64,000 nucleotides of DNA from an uncultured Saprospiraceae bacterium (GTDB lineage: Bacteria > Bacteroidota > Bacteroidia > Chitinophagales > Saprospiraceae). Shown here in pieces: positions 51,703 to 58,975 of the stretch. The stretch covers positions 62,001-126,000 of the forward strand of contig CALLPI010000004.1 in the NCBI GenBank assembly GCA_938015595.1. Direction: 5' to 3'. The notes under the pieces were generated by a model that saw only the letters and a list, made by a program, of their open reading frames with translations, did no database searches and was not told the origin of the DNA. The position numbers and the translations under genes are program-made. Positions within the stretch are counted from its first letter, which is position 1. Each line of letters begins with the position of its first letter.

Positions 51703-51742
51703 AGGTTTTGTGCATGATTTAAAGAAGTGGTGCACAAAACCT
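51703..51742 (+). repeat. Interspersed palindromic repeat, copy 3
   Basis: The most regular copy: perfect 12-bp arms AGGTTTTGTGCA and TGCACAAAACCT around a 16-nt centre beginning TGATTTA. The left flank CTGAGCAACGCC and right flank GGTGAGTCGAAATATAG match copy 2 (44605-44644), so the unit extends beyond the hairpin. Confidence 0.75.
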
Positions 51743-51913
51743 GGTGAGTCGAAATATAGCTTGCCCGCGTGGTGCAGGAACGCCCTTGCAAGGTAGCGCA
51801 TTTCCCGAATAATAGGCAAGAAAAATTAACCTCCGGCTACTCAATGAAACCGACCGCGCCAACACCTTTGCGCGCACAACATAAATAACGCTTGGTAGCC
51901 TTTGGCGGCGGCT

Positions 51914-51921
51914 TACCTTTG
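51914..51921 (+). promoter_or_regulatory. Bacteroidota-type promoter of the small RNA candidate
   Basis: TACCTTTG (TAnnTTTG) preceded 19 bp upstream by CTTG at 51891-51894, one mismatch from the -33 TTTG and at ideal spacing. Confidence 0.45.
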
Positions 51922-51927
51922 CATGAG

Positions 51928-52000
51928 TGTAGTTTTCTCATAGTATGTTTATTGTTCCGGCTCCTGCACCAAAATGCCTCCCTGATGCAGGAGCTTTTTT
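51928..52000 (+). ncRNA. Candidate small RNA ending in an intrinsic terminator
   Basis: A short transcription unit is predicted from the -7 element at 51914-51921 to the T-run at 51995-52000, giving about 70 nt. It has no open frame of note. Its 3' half is the terminator hairpin. It could be an independent small RNA or the leader of the downstream gene at 52091 subject to premature termination. I compared it mentally with SRP, 6S and tmRNA and see no match. Confidence 0.4.
51960..52000 (+). terminator. Strong intrinsic terminator
   Basis: Perfect 9-bp stem GCTCCTGCA (51960-51968) and TGCAGGAGC (51986-51994), 17-nt loop, followed by TTTTTT and further T-rich sequence. Confidence 0.8.
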
Positions 52001-52090
52001 ATTTTCGTCTGAAGCGCAGCGCCGTTCAGCCAATAAATCGGGTTTTAGTGCGGAAAATTCGCTACTTTTACCGCAAAACCCAACTTGCTT

Positions 52091-52438
52091 ATGAGACGCC
52101 GTTTTCGACTCACCGGCTTTGCCCGCTTTCTCATCGTGATGCTGTTCATCGTGCCCTTGGCCTATCTGGTGGCATCCTATTACCGGGGCGAAGACGGGAT
52201 TCAAAACCTCAAAAACCTGCTAGTACCGAACCAAACTTCCTCGCCGGCTTCTTCCAATAAACCATCCGATGGCGGAGGGTTCAAAAAAGTGACCTCTTCC
52301 GAGTTACAAGAACTCCAGAACCGGATTGATCAACTGGAAAAGGAAAACCGCGACCTCAAGGTGAAAATCCGCGACCTGGAGTTAGAACTCAAGGCCACCA
52401 GGCTACAACTAGAAAATCGCAATAAGCCCGGCCGCTAG
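52091..52438 (+). CDS. Small single-pass membrane protein with a C-terminal coiled coil
   Basis: A 115-residue protein. A basic N-terminus (MRRRFRLTG) is followed by one transmembrane helix (FLIVMLFIVPLAYLVASYY, residues about 14-32), a flexible Ser/Pro/Gly linker, and a charged heptad-rich coiled coil (from LQELQNRIDQLEKENRDLKV to LKATRLQLEN). The coiled coil probably faces the periplasm. It resembles septum- or envelope-associated small proteins in plan only; no family is recognised. Its 3' end overlaps the convergent TIR gene by 4 bp. Confidence 0.65.
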   Translation: MRRRFRLTGFARFLIVMLFIVPLAYLVASYYRGEDGIQNLKNLLVPNQTSSPASSNKPSDGGGFKKVTSSELQELQNRIDQLEKENRDLKVKIRDLELELKATRLQLENRNKPGR

Positions 52439-53514
52439 ACCTTCTCCAGCCGCTGCCGAATAGCCTGCTTGACGACTGCAAAATCATCCTGTGCTAAGAG
52501 GTCTTTACTCAGCGCGTTCATATCTTGCAGGAAGAGGAAAAGGTCGCTGAAGTTCTGGTAGATGTTCTTGATGCGAGTGTACTGGCTGTACGCCTGCTCG
52601 CCTACTGGTAGCGAGGGGTCTTTTACCAGGTCAGACCACTCCTCCTCCTGCTCCTTCCAGTATTGTAGATAGCCTTTGAGTACAGCAGGCTTGCTCATGT
52701 CCATGCGCTCTACCCGAATGGGAAAGATGCGCTCTGCAAAGGTCTCTCTGTCTTGGCGGCTGTTGCGGTATATTTCGTTGAGTTCGTGCATACAATAGGG
52801 CGAGCGCAGGTACTTGTCGCTGATAGCAACTACAATGAGGTGGCCACGCCCGATTTCCTTCATAAACTCACTGATGAGGCCACGGTAGCCCAGGTCCATT
52901 TTGTCGCGCCTGACGGCAAAGCCTTCTTCTTTAAGCGAGATGTAGAGCTTGTTTACAATGTCTTCTCTGCTTTCGCCGCTTTCGCTGGTATCGCCCCAGG
53001 CATAGGAGAAATAAATGTGTTGGTCTGGAGCGGCACTGCGCGAAGGAGTAGAAGTAGTGAGGCCTAACTTGGCCTTCAGGTCGGCAATTTCTTTTTCTAA
53101 ATTAGCAATCTGTTGTTCGTATGCAAAGCGCTGGCTGGCGTCAACTGCCAAGGCATGGGCTTCGCGCACGGCGTTGAGGCGACGGGTGGTCAACTCTAGG
53201 GATTTTTCCAGCCCTTCGGCCTCCAACGACGACAGGTGGGTAGCGACCGCGCTGCCTTGGGGAGAAGCCTTGCTGATTTCGGTGGTAGGGCTAGTATCGG
53301 GTACTTTCTTGAGTAGTTCAAGCGCAGCGGCAGATATTTGAGCCAGTTTTCGGTCATACTCATCGTGGCTCAGCAGCCCTGAACGGTTTTGGCGGTTGAG
53401 GTTGGCCAGGCGCCCTTGTAGCAAGATGCCCTCATCCGGCACAAAAGTGGCCAGGGCTTTGATGGCTTCTTCGAGGCGGTTTTCGGCTATAAGTTGGCGG
53501 ATGGTGTGCTGCAT
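52435..53514 (-). CDS. TIR-domain protein with N-terminal effector-associated domain
   Basis: A 359-residue protein. Residues 1-70 match the plan of an effector-associated adaptor domain (EAD11-like: IRQLIAENRLEEAIKAL, ILLQGRLANLNRQNRSGLLS). Residues 95-150 are a coiled coil. Residues 165-355 are a TIR domain: HIYFSYAWGDTSESGES at the start and SDKYLRSPYCMHELNEIYR with the likely catalytic E244 of NADase TIRs. In bacteria such TIR proteins act in defence or cell-suicide circuits, often by destroying NAD+, with the EAD recruiting them to a partner carrying the same EAD. No such partner is adjacent. A perfect 14-bp palindrome lies 60 bp upstream. Enzymatic activity is inferred. Confidence 0.85.
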   Translation of the reverse strand: MQHTIRQLIAENRLEEAIKALATFVPDEGILLQGRLANLNRQNRSGLLSHDEYDRKLAQISAAALELLKKVPDTSPTTEISKASPQGSAVATHLSSLEAEGLEKSLELTTRRLNAVREAHALAVDASQRFAYEQQIANLEKEIADLKAKLGLTTSTPSRSAAPDQHIYFSYAWGDTSESGESREDIVNKLYISLKEEGFAVRRDKMDLGYRGLISEFMKEIGRGHLIVVAISDKYLRSPYCMHELNEIYRNSRQDRETFAERIFPIRVERMDMSKPAVLKGYLQYWKEQEEEWSDLVKDPSLPVGEQAYSQYTRIKNIYQNFSDLFLFLQDMNALSKDLLAQDDFAVVKQAIRQRLEKV

Positions 53515-53574
53515 GGTAAAGTGTGATAAAATTGCAGGTGTATGAATGTGGATAGTTTTGCAAAAAGTAACTGT

Positions 53575-53588
53575 TTGAGCATGCTCAA
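53575..53588. promoter_or_regulatory. 14-bp perfect palindrome upstream of the TIR gene
   Basis: TTGAGCATGCTCAA, 61 bp before the TIR start codon, in an otherwise gene-free 278-bp gap. A possible operator; the binding protein is unknown. Confidence 0.35.
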
Positions 53589-53792
53589 GGGCCGCAACTG
53601 CATGCTTAGAGCTGTGAGTTGCGGGTAAAGAGTTATTCGTGAGTATAAAACCCCAGGTATGTAGGAAGATTCAAGAATTTATTTTCATAAAAAGGTGGCT
53701 CTTATTTACAATACTGAAGCTCGCAGCCCCCAAACAAAACATCACAAAAATATGCCAATTTGCTCAAATACGCTTTTTTGTGTTTCGACGCC

Positions 53793-55250
53793 TCATCCCT
53801 CCGCATACTTCACGCACACATTCTTTGGCTCGGTAAAGAAGCGCATGGCTTCCCAGCCGCCTTCTCTGCCTATGCCCGATTGCTTGATGCCGCCAAAGGG
53901 CGTGCGCAGGTCGCGCAGCATCCAGCAGTTGATCCACACAATACCGCTATGTAGCTGCTCCGCCATCCTGTGGGCGCAGCTCAGGTCTTGCGTCCATATG
54001 GAGGCGGCCAGGCCGTAGTCCACGCCATTAGCCAGAGCCAGAGCTTCTTCTGCAGTATCAAAGGGCTGGATGGTAAGCACTGGGCCGAAGATTTCCTCTT
54101 GGTTAGTGCGGCAGTGTAGGCCAAGCCCTTCTATCAAGGTGGGTGCTACAAAATATCCGTGCTCACAAGGCGCTGCCACTTGCACCCGCTGCCCGCCGCA
54201 GAGTACACGCCCGCCCTCGGCCTGCGCCAACTCAATGTATGACAGCACTTTGTCAAGATGCGCCTGCGATACCAACGCGCCTAAGTCGGTATCGCTCTGC
54301 ATCGGATTGCCTACTTTTAGAGCTTGGACTCGCTGTACGAGGGCATCCCGAAAGCGGGCGTACAGCGGGCGCTCTATATACAGACGCGAGCCGCACAGGC
54401 ATATCTGGCCGTTGTTGGAGAAGCCAGCCCGCACAGCAGTTTGCAGGGCTTCTTCCAGACGACAGTCGGCAAACACAATATGGGGGTTTTTGCCGCCCAA
54501 CTCCAGGGATAGTTTTTTGAACACAGGCGCTGCCGCTGCCGCAATGTGCCGGCCGGTGTGGGTACCCCCAGTAAAGGATATGGCCTTTATCTTGGGGTGG
54601 GCTACTATGGCTTGCCCGGCTTCCGGCCCCAGGCCATGCACAATATTGAGCACCCCGGGCGGCAAACCGGCTTCCTGGCAGGTACGAGCCAGCATCCAGG
54701 CGGTCACGGGGGTCAGTTCGGAGGGTTTACCTACTACGCAATTGCCGGCAGCCAGGGCGGGGGCTATTTTCCAGGTAAAGAGGTAAAGTGGCAGGTTCCA
54801 GGGCGATATACAGCCTGCTATGCCAACAGGCTGGCGTAACGTGTAGTTGATGGCTAAGTTGGTCATGGGGTGTGCTTCGGAGGCAAACTGGAGTGCTGCC
54901 GTAGCAAAAAAGCGGAAGTTGGCCACGGCACGCGGAATATCTACGCTGCGCGCCACGCTCAAGGGTTTGCCGGTGTCGGTTGTTTCGGCCAGGGCATAGG
55001 CTTCCAGATCGCGCTCTATGAGGTCGGCAATGCGGTTGAGCAGTCGGAAGCGCTGCTCTGGGGTGCTCTGGCTCCAGGTAGGGAAAGCCCGCTCGGCGGC
55101 TTGCACGGCGGCTTCCACGTCGTCGGTATCGCTGCGGGGTATACGGGCGTACGGCTCCCCGGTAGCGGGGTTCACATTGTCCAGGTATTGTCTGCGGCAG
55201 GGCGGCTGCCCTTGCCCTGCTATGTAATTTTCAATGATTAGCAAGCTCAT
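53793..55250 (-). CDS. Aldehyde dehydrogenase, 2-aminomuconate/2-hydroxymuconate semialdehyde type
   Basis: A 485-residue NAD(P)-dependent enzyme that oxidises an aldehyde to the acid. Motifs in order: SPWNLPLYLFTWKIAPALAA (cofactor-binding), AISFTGGTHTGRHIA (nucleotide fold), catalytic Glu in LSLELGGKNPHIVF, catalytic Cys in SNNGQICLCGSRL, and EEIFGPVLTIQPF. The pair CLCGSR and the segment KVGNPMQSDTDLGALVS are closest to ALDH8A1-like enzymes of tryptophan/aromatic breakdown; this narrower call is tentative, and no kynurenine gene is near. Divergent from the nucleotidyltransferase gene. Confidence 0.9.
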   Translation of the reverse strand: MSLLIIENYIAGQGQPPCRRQYLDNVNPATGEPYARIPRSDTDDVEAAVQAAERAFPTWSQSTPEQRFRLLNRIADLIERDLEAYALAETTDTGKPLSVARSVDIPRAVANFRFFATAALQFASEAHPMTNLAINYTLRQPVGIAGCISPWNLPLYLFTWKIAPALAAGNCVVGKPSELTPVTAWMLARTCQEAGLPPGVLNIVHGLGPEAGQAIVAHPKIKAISFTGGTHTGRHIAAAAAPVFKKLSLELGGKNPHIVFADCRLEEALQTAVRAGFSNNGQICLCGSRLYIERPLYARFRDALVQRVQALKVGNPMQSDTDLGALVSQAHLDKVLSYIELAQAEGGRVLCGGQRVQVAAPCEHGYFVAPTLIEGLGLHCRTNQEEIFGPVLTIQPFDTAEEALALANGVDYGLAASIWTQDLSCAHRMAEQLHSGIVWINCWMLRDLRTPFGGIKQSGIGREGGWEAMRFFTEPKNVCVKYAEG

Positions 55251-55288
55251 GAGGGCATGTTACAGGTATGCAAAGATGCAAAATCATG

Positions 55289-55296
55289 TACATTTG
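55289..55296 (+). promoter_or_regulatory. Bacteroidota-type -7 element for the nucleotidyltransferase cluster
   Basis: TACATTTG (TAnnTTTG), 20 bp before the ATG at 55317, and the likely start of the 55.3-61.4 kb transcription unit. Confidence 0.45.
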
Positions 55297-55316
55297 CACC
55301 GCATCAAACTAGAGCA

Positions 55317-56318
55317 ATGAATCTGATCATACCTATGGCAGGCAGAGGGTCGCGCCTGCGCCCGCATACGCTAACTGTACCTAAGCCCTTGCTGCCCATC
55401 GCTGGCAAACCCATGGTGCAGCGCTTGGTGGAAGACTTCGCCACTTCGTTGCCCGAAAAAATTGAGGAAATTGCATTCGTTATAGGTGATTTTGGCAAAG
55501 AGGTAGAGCAGCAACTCTGCCACATTGCTCAACAACTGGGCGCTCGCTGTACTATTTACCACCAGGAAGAACCCCTGGGGGTGGGGCATGCCTTACACTG
55601 TGCTCGCGACAGCATGCACGGCCGTTGCCTCATTGCTTTTTCCGACACTCTGTTTCGTGCTACTTTCCACTTTGATCCACAGGAAGACGGCATCATCTGG
55701 GTCAAAAGCGTGCCCGACCCAGTCTCCTTTGGTGTGGTGAAGGTAGGCACAGACAACGTCATCACTCATTTTGTAGAAAAATCGCCTGTGTTCATCTCTG
55801 ACCTGGCTATCGTGGGCATTTACTACTTGCGCCACGGCGAACAACTGCGCGACGAACTGGCCTATATCCTGGAGCACAATATCAAAGACAAAGGCGAGTT
55901 TCAACTAACCACCGCGCTAGAGCACCTCAAGCGCAAGGGGGTGCGCTTCAAGCCTGCCCAAATCGAAGAATGGCTCGACTGCGGCAACAAAGATAACGTG
56001 CTGGCCACCAATCGCCGTATGCTGGAAATCAAGCAACAGGAAGAAGACCTCATCTCGCCACAGGCCGAGATTATTCAATCGGTCGTTATTCCGCCATGCT
56101 CTATAGGGCCAGGTGCTGTCATTCGACATAGCGTAGTGGGGCCCTTTGTTTCGGTAGGGAGCAATTCCGCCCTGCATCGCTCCGTTATCAGCAGTAGCAT
56201 TGTGCAAAATGATACGGTCATTCACAACGCCAATCTTGTCAACTCTTTAATCGGCAATAACGTTGATTATACAGGGGCAGCTTCAGAAATTAGCCTGGGA
56301 GACTACTCCAAGATGTAA
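55317..56318 (+). CDS. Sugar-phosphate nucleotidyltransferase
   Basis: A 333-residue cytoplasmic enzyme. The N-terminal nucleotidyltransferase fold starts with NLIIPMAGRGSRLRPHTLTV and PKPLLPIAGKPMV (GxGxRL and PKP motifs). The product-loop YHQEEPLGVGHAL and a metal aspartate in LIAFSDTLF follow. The C-terminal quarter is a short left-handed beta-helix (SIGPGAVIRHSVVGPFVSVG), as in GlmU or glucose-1-phosphate thymidylyltransferases. The catalytic acetyltransferase half of GlmU is missing, so it makes an NDP-sugar of unknown kind. First of four genes that recur together in Bacteroidota. Start chosen by the motif position. Confidence 0.9.
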   Translation: MNLIIPMAGRGSRLRPHTLTVPKPLLPIAGKPMVQRLVEDFATSLPEKIEEIAFVIGDFGKEVEQQLCHIAQQLGARCTIYHQEEPLGVGHALHCARDSMHGRCLIAFSDTLFRATFHFDPQEDGIIWVKSVPDPVSFGVVKVGTDNVITHFVEKSPVFISDLAIVGIYYLRHGEQLRDELAYILEHNIKDKGEFQLTTALEHLKRKGVRFKPAQIEEWLDCGNKDNVLATNRRMLEIKQQEEDLISPQAEIIQSVVIPPCSIGPGAVIRHSVVGPFVSVGSNSALHRSVISSSIVQNDTVIHNANLVNSLIGNNVDYTGAASEISLGDYSKM

Positions 56319-56335
56319 ATGAACATACGAAAACC

Positions 56336-58051
56336 ATGAGCAAAACCTTCTTCTGGACTGCTGCCTGCACAGTGGGCTATCTGGTGCTTTTACTTCAGCC
56401 TGCCAGGGGGCAGCAAATATCCGAGGCTTCAATCAGCCTGGAAAAAATTTTTGTGGACGCTTGCCGCGAGCGCCTTATCGGCAATTATGACAAGGCTATT
56501 ATCCTGCTAGAAGATCTCCTGAAAAAAGACTACCGCAACCATGCCGCCATGTACGAATTGGCGCGCGTGTACGACGCCCAGGGCAAACACGAGCCAGCCG
56601 AGCTCCAGCTCCTGAAAGCCATACCTCTGGCCCCCGATAACGACTGGTACAAGAAGTTTCTGGCCGATGTGTACCAAAAGCAGGGCAAATTCTTGGCAGC
56701 TGCTGCCATTTATGAGCAGTTGGTTAAAAAAGAACCCCACAACGAGCAGTATTACTTCAAGTGGGCTTACTTCCTCGTCAAAGCCAACGCTGTGGACCGC
56801 GCCATTAAAGTGTACGACGAGTTGGAAAAGCAAAACGGCATACATGAAGAAGCAGTGCGCCGCAAGCATGCCCTCTACATTGGTATGGGCAATAATAAGA
56901 AAGCAGCCGAGGAACTCCAACGCCTCGTCAGTGCCTACCCCAAACGACTGGAGTACCGCCACTTGCTGGCCAGTTTTTACGAACAAATTGGCGATAAAGC
57001 CAAAGCCATGGCCGAGTATCGCCAAATACTGAGCCTAGCGCCCGGCGATGCCAAAGCCCAAATAGCGCTGGCTGGCGGCCGCAACACCCAAAACGACGAC
57101 CTGGCCTATCTGCAATCGCTCAAATCAGCATTTGAAAACCCTACCGCCGCTATTGACCTCAAGATTGGCAAACTTCTGCCCTTCATCCAGCAAGTGGCCG
57201 ATACGCACGAGGCAACCCTGGCCGATGCCGTCATTAAGCTGACCGACATATTGGAGAAAGTTCACCCCGGCGAAGCCAAGCCCCTGGCTGCCGCTGGCGA
57301 CCTCCTCTACCACTCCGGCCGCAAGCCCCAGGCCTTGGCCAAGTACCAAAAGGCGCTTCAGCTCGACAAGGCCGTCTTCGCCGTTTGGGAGCAAACCCTC
57401 ACCATACTCTACGAAGCCGGACAGTACAAAGCCCTGCTCAAAACCGCCGAAGATGCTTTGGACTACTTCCCCAACAAGGTCATGGCGCAGTACTTTTATG
57501 CTGCTGCACTGCTCGAAACTGGCCAAAGCCAGGAAGCCGCCCGCACGATAGAGCAAGCCTTGCTTATGGCTCCGGATAAATCCTTGCCTTATGCCCTGCT
57601 CCAGGGGCTGAAAGCCGCCCTCGCCTGCTTGCAAAAAAGCAATAACGCCTGTACAACTGATTTTGAAACTGCAGAAAAACTCGCTCCCAATGTACCCTAC
57701 ATCCTCGCCAACTATGCTTACTATCTCTGCCTGCTCAACGAACAACCCGACAAGGCCAAGCAACTGACCGAAAAAGTGCTCAAACTCCAACCTGACCTGG
57801 TGCGAAATCTACACGCAGCAGGTTGGCTGGCGCTCAAAAATAAAGACTACCCTGCTGCGCGCAACCTGCTGGGCAAAGCCGTACAAATCAATGAAGAAAC
57901 CGACCCGCTCCTCCTTGAGCACTTGGGCGATGCCTGCTACCAAACCGGCGATGTGAATGTAGCCGTATCCTGGTGGGCCAAAGCTCAGGCCAAGGGAGGG
58001 CGCTCGGCCACCCTGGAGCGCAAGATTGCCGAACGCAAATACGCCGAGTAG
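56336..58051 (+). CDS. Secreted tetratricopeptide-repeat protein
   Basis: A 571-residue exported protein. The signal peptide ends near residue 25 (LLLQPARGQQ). The rest consists of TPR helices, such as YELARVYDAQGKHEPAELQL, FLADVYQKQGKFLAAAAIYE, ASFYEQIGDKAKAMAEYRQI and LGDACYQTGDVNVAVSWWAK. Located between the nucleotidyltransferase (17-bp gap) and the DUF4292 lipoprotein, all on the plus strand. This order is a conserved envelope cluster. It is likely a periplasmic scaffold; the partner is unknown. Confidence 0.88.
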   Translation: MSKTFFWTAACTVGYLVLLLQPARGQQISEASISLEKIFVDACRERLIGNYDKAIILLEDLLKKDYRNHAAMYELARVYDAQGKHEPAELQLLKAIPLAPDNDWYKKFLADVYQKQGKFLAAAAIYEQLVKKEPHNEQYYFKWAYFLVKANAVDRAIKVYDELEKQNGIHEEAVRRKHALYIGMGNNKKAAEELQRLVSAYPKRLEYRHLLASFYEQIGDKAKAMAEYRQILSLAPGDAKAQIALAGGRNTQNDDLAYLQSLKSAFENPTAAIDLKIGKLLPFIQQVADTHEATLADAVIKLTDILEKVHPGEAKPLAAAGDLLYHSGRKPQALAKYQKALQLDKAVFAVWEQTLTILYEAGQYKALLKTAEDALDYFPNKVMAQYFYAAALLETGQSQEAARTIEQALLMAPDKSLPYALLQGLKAALACLQKSNNACTTDFETAEKLAPNVPYILANYAYYLCLLNEQPDKAKQLTEKVLKLQPDLVRNLHAAGWLALKNKDYPAARNLLGKAVQINEETDPLLLEHLGDACYQTGDVNVAVSWWAKAQAKGGRSATLERKIAERKYAE

Positions 58052-58171
58052 GGTCCATGTATACGGCAGAAACCTACAACCCTCGCGCAAGAACCGCAAA
58101 TAGGCTATAAAACTATCATTATCAATCTATTATATATTGCTCAATACCCCCCAATAAATAATAATACTTCC

Positions 58172-58975
58172 ATGATCTGGCATCCTTATCAGAAAATTAT
58201 GCACCCCTTCAGCAGCTTGTTGCTCCTGACAGTAGCGCTCTCACTTGCCTCATGCGGTGCTTCCCGCAAGATTGGCAACGCCGAACTGAAAGAAAAATCC
58301 TCTGCTGAGGCAGTGCTCAAGGCTATGGCCACCAATCGAATTGACGTGGACTGGCTGGAAGCAAAAGCCAAGCTCGACGTCAACAATGGCAGCCAAGCGG
58401 TCAGGGCCAATGCCCTTGTCCGTATGAAAAAGAATGAACTGGTATGGATCAGCGTGCGCAAGTTGGGTTTTGAAGCTGGTAGAGCCCTCATCCGAAGGGA
58501 CTCCGTCTTTGTCATCAATCGCCTCAACAACGAATACTACGCCGAGCCACTAGCCTGGTTAGAGCGCGAGTACAATATACCCGCCGACTTGGTCACCTTT
58601 CAGAATCTGCTGCTAGGCAACCTCATCTTCCTGTCCACTGCTAGCTTTGAGTTAGATGAGCAAGGCGAGCACCTTATCCTCAGCGGCAAAGGTGGGGGCG
58701 TGGAGAGCCGCTTCAAAGTACTGGGTAAAGACCTAAGCCTGCGCGAAATGTGGTTTGACGACAAAAAAAACCAACACCAACTGCGTTATACTCTTGATGA
58801 ATACGCCCCTATTGCCGGAAAAAAAAACTTTTCGCATCTTCGCTTTTTGGAAGTGCGTAGCCCCGACACCGGCCACATGACCCTGGGCTTGCAGTTCTCT
58901 GACGTGATTGTCAATGAACCAAAAGATATCAAATTTGACATACCCGAACGATATACCCGTGTGCAAGGCAAGTGA
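58172..58975 (+). CDS. DUF4292-type lipoprotein
   Basis: A 267-residue exported lipoprotein with lipobox SLASCGAS. The mature part has a beta-rich, LolA/LolB-like look: IDVDWLEAKAKLDVNNGS, VRMKKNELVWISVRKLGFEA and the C-terminal VNEPKDIKFDIPERY match DUF4292 proteins of Bacteroidota. By analogy with LolB-like folds it may handle lipids or lipoproteins, which is inference. A Met at 58199 (MHPFSSLLLL) gives a tighter signal peptide and may be the real start. Its 3' end overlaps the next gene. Confidence 0.85.
   Translation: MIWHPYQKIMHPFSSLLLLTVALSLASCGASRKIGNAELKEKSSAEAVLKAMATNRIDVDWLEAKAKLDVNNGSQAVRANALVRMKKNELVWISVRKLGFEAGRALIRRDSVFVINRLNNEYYAEPLAWLEREYNIPADLVTFQNLLLGNLIFLSTASFELDEQGEHLILSGKGGGVESRFKVLGKDLSLREMWFDDKKNQHQLRYTLDEYAPIAGKKNFSHLRFLEVRSPDTGHMTLGLQFSDVIVNEPKDIKFDIPERYTRVQGK

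Larger units (their letters stand above)
51668..52090. other. 423-bp intergenic region with a repeat and a small RNA candidate
   Basis: Holds the palindromic repeat copy 3 (51703-51742) and a promoter-terminator unit (51914-52000) before the small membrane protein gene. No protein-like open frame is present. Confidence 0.5.

Noticed and set aside
51928-52000. SRP RNA, 6S RNA or tmRNA
   Set aside because: None of their conserved loops or lengths is present.
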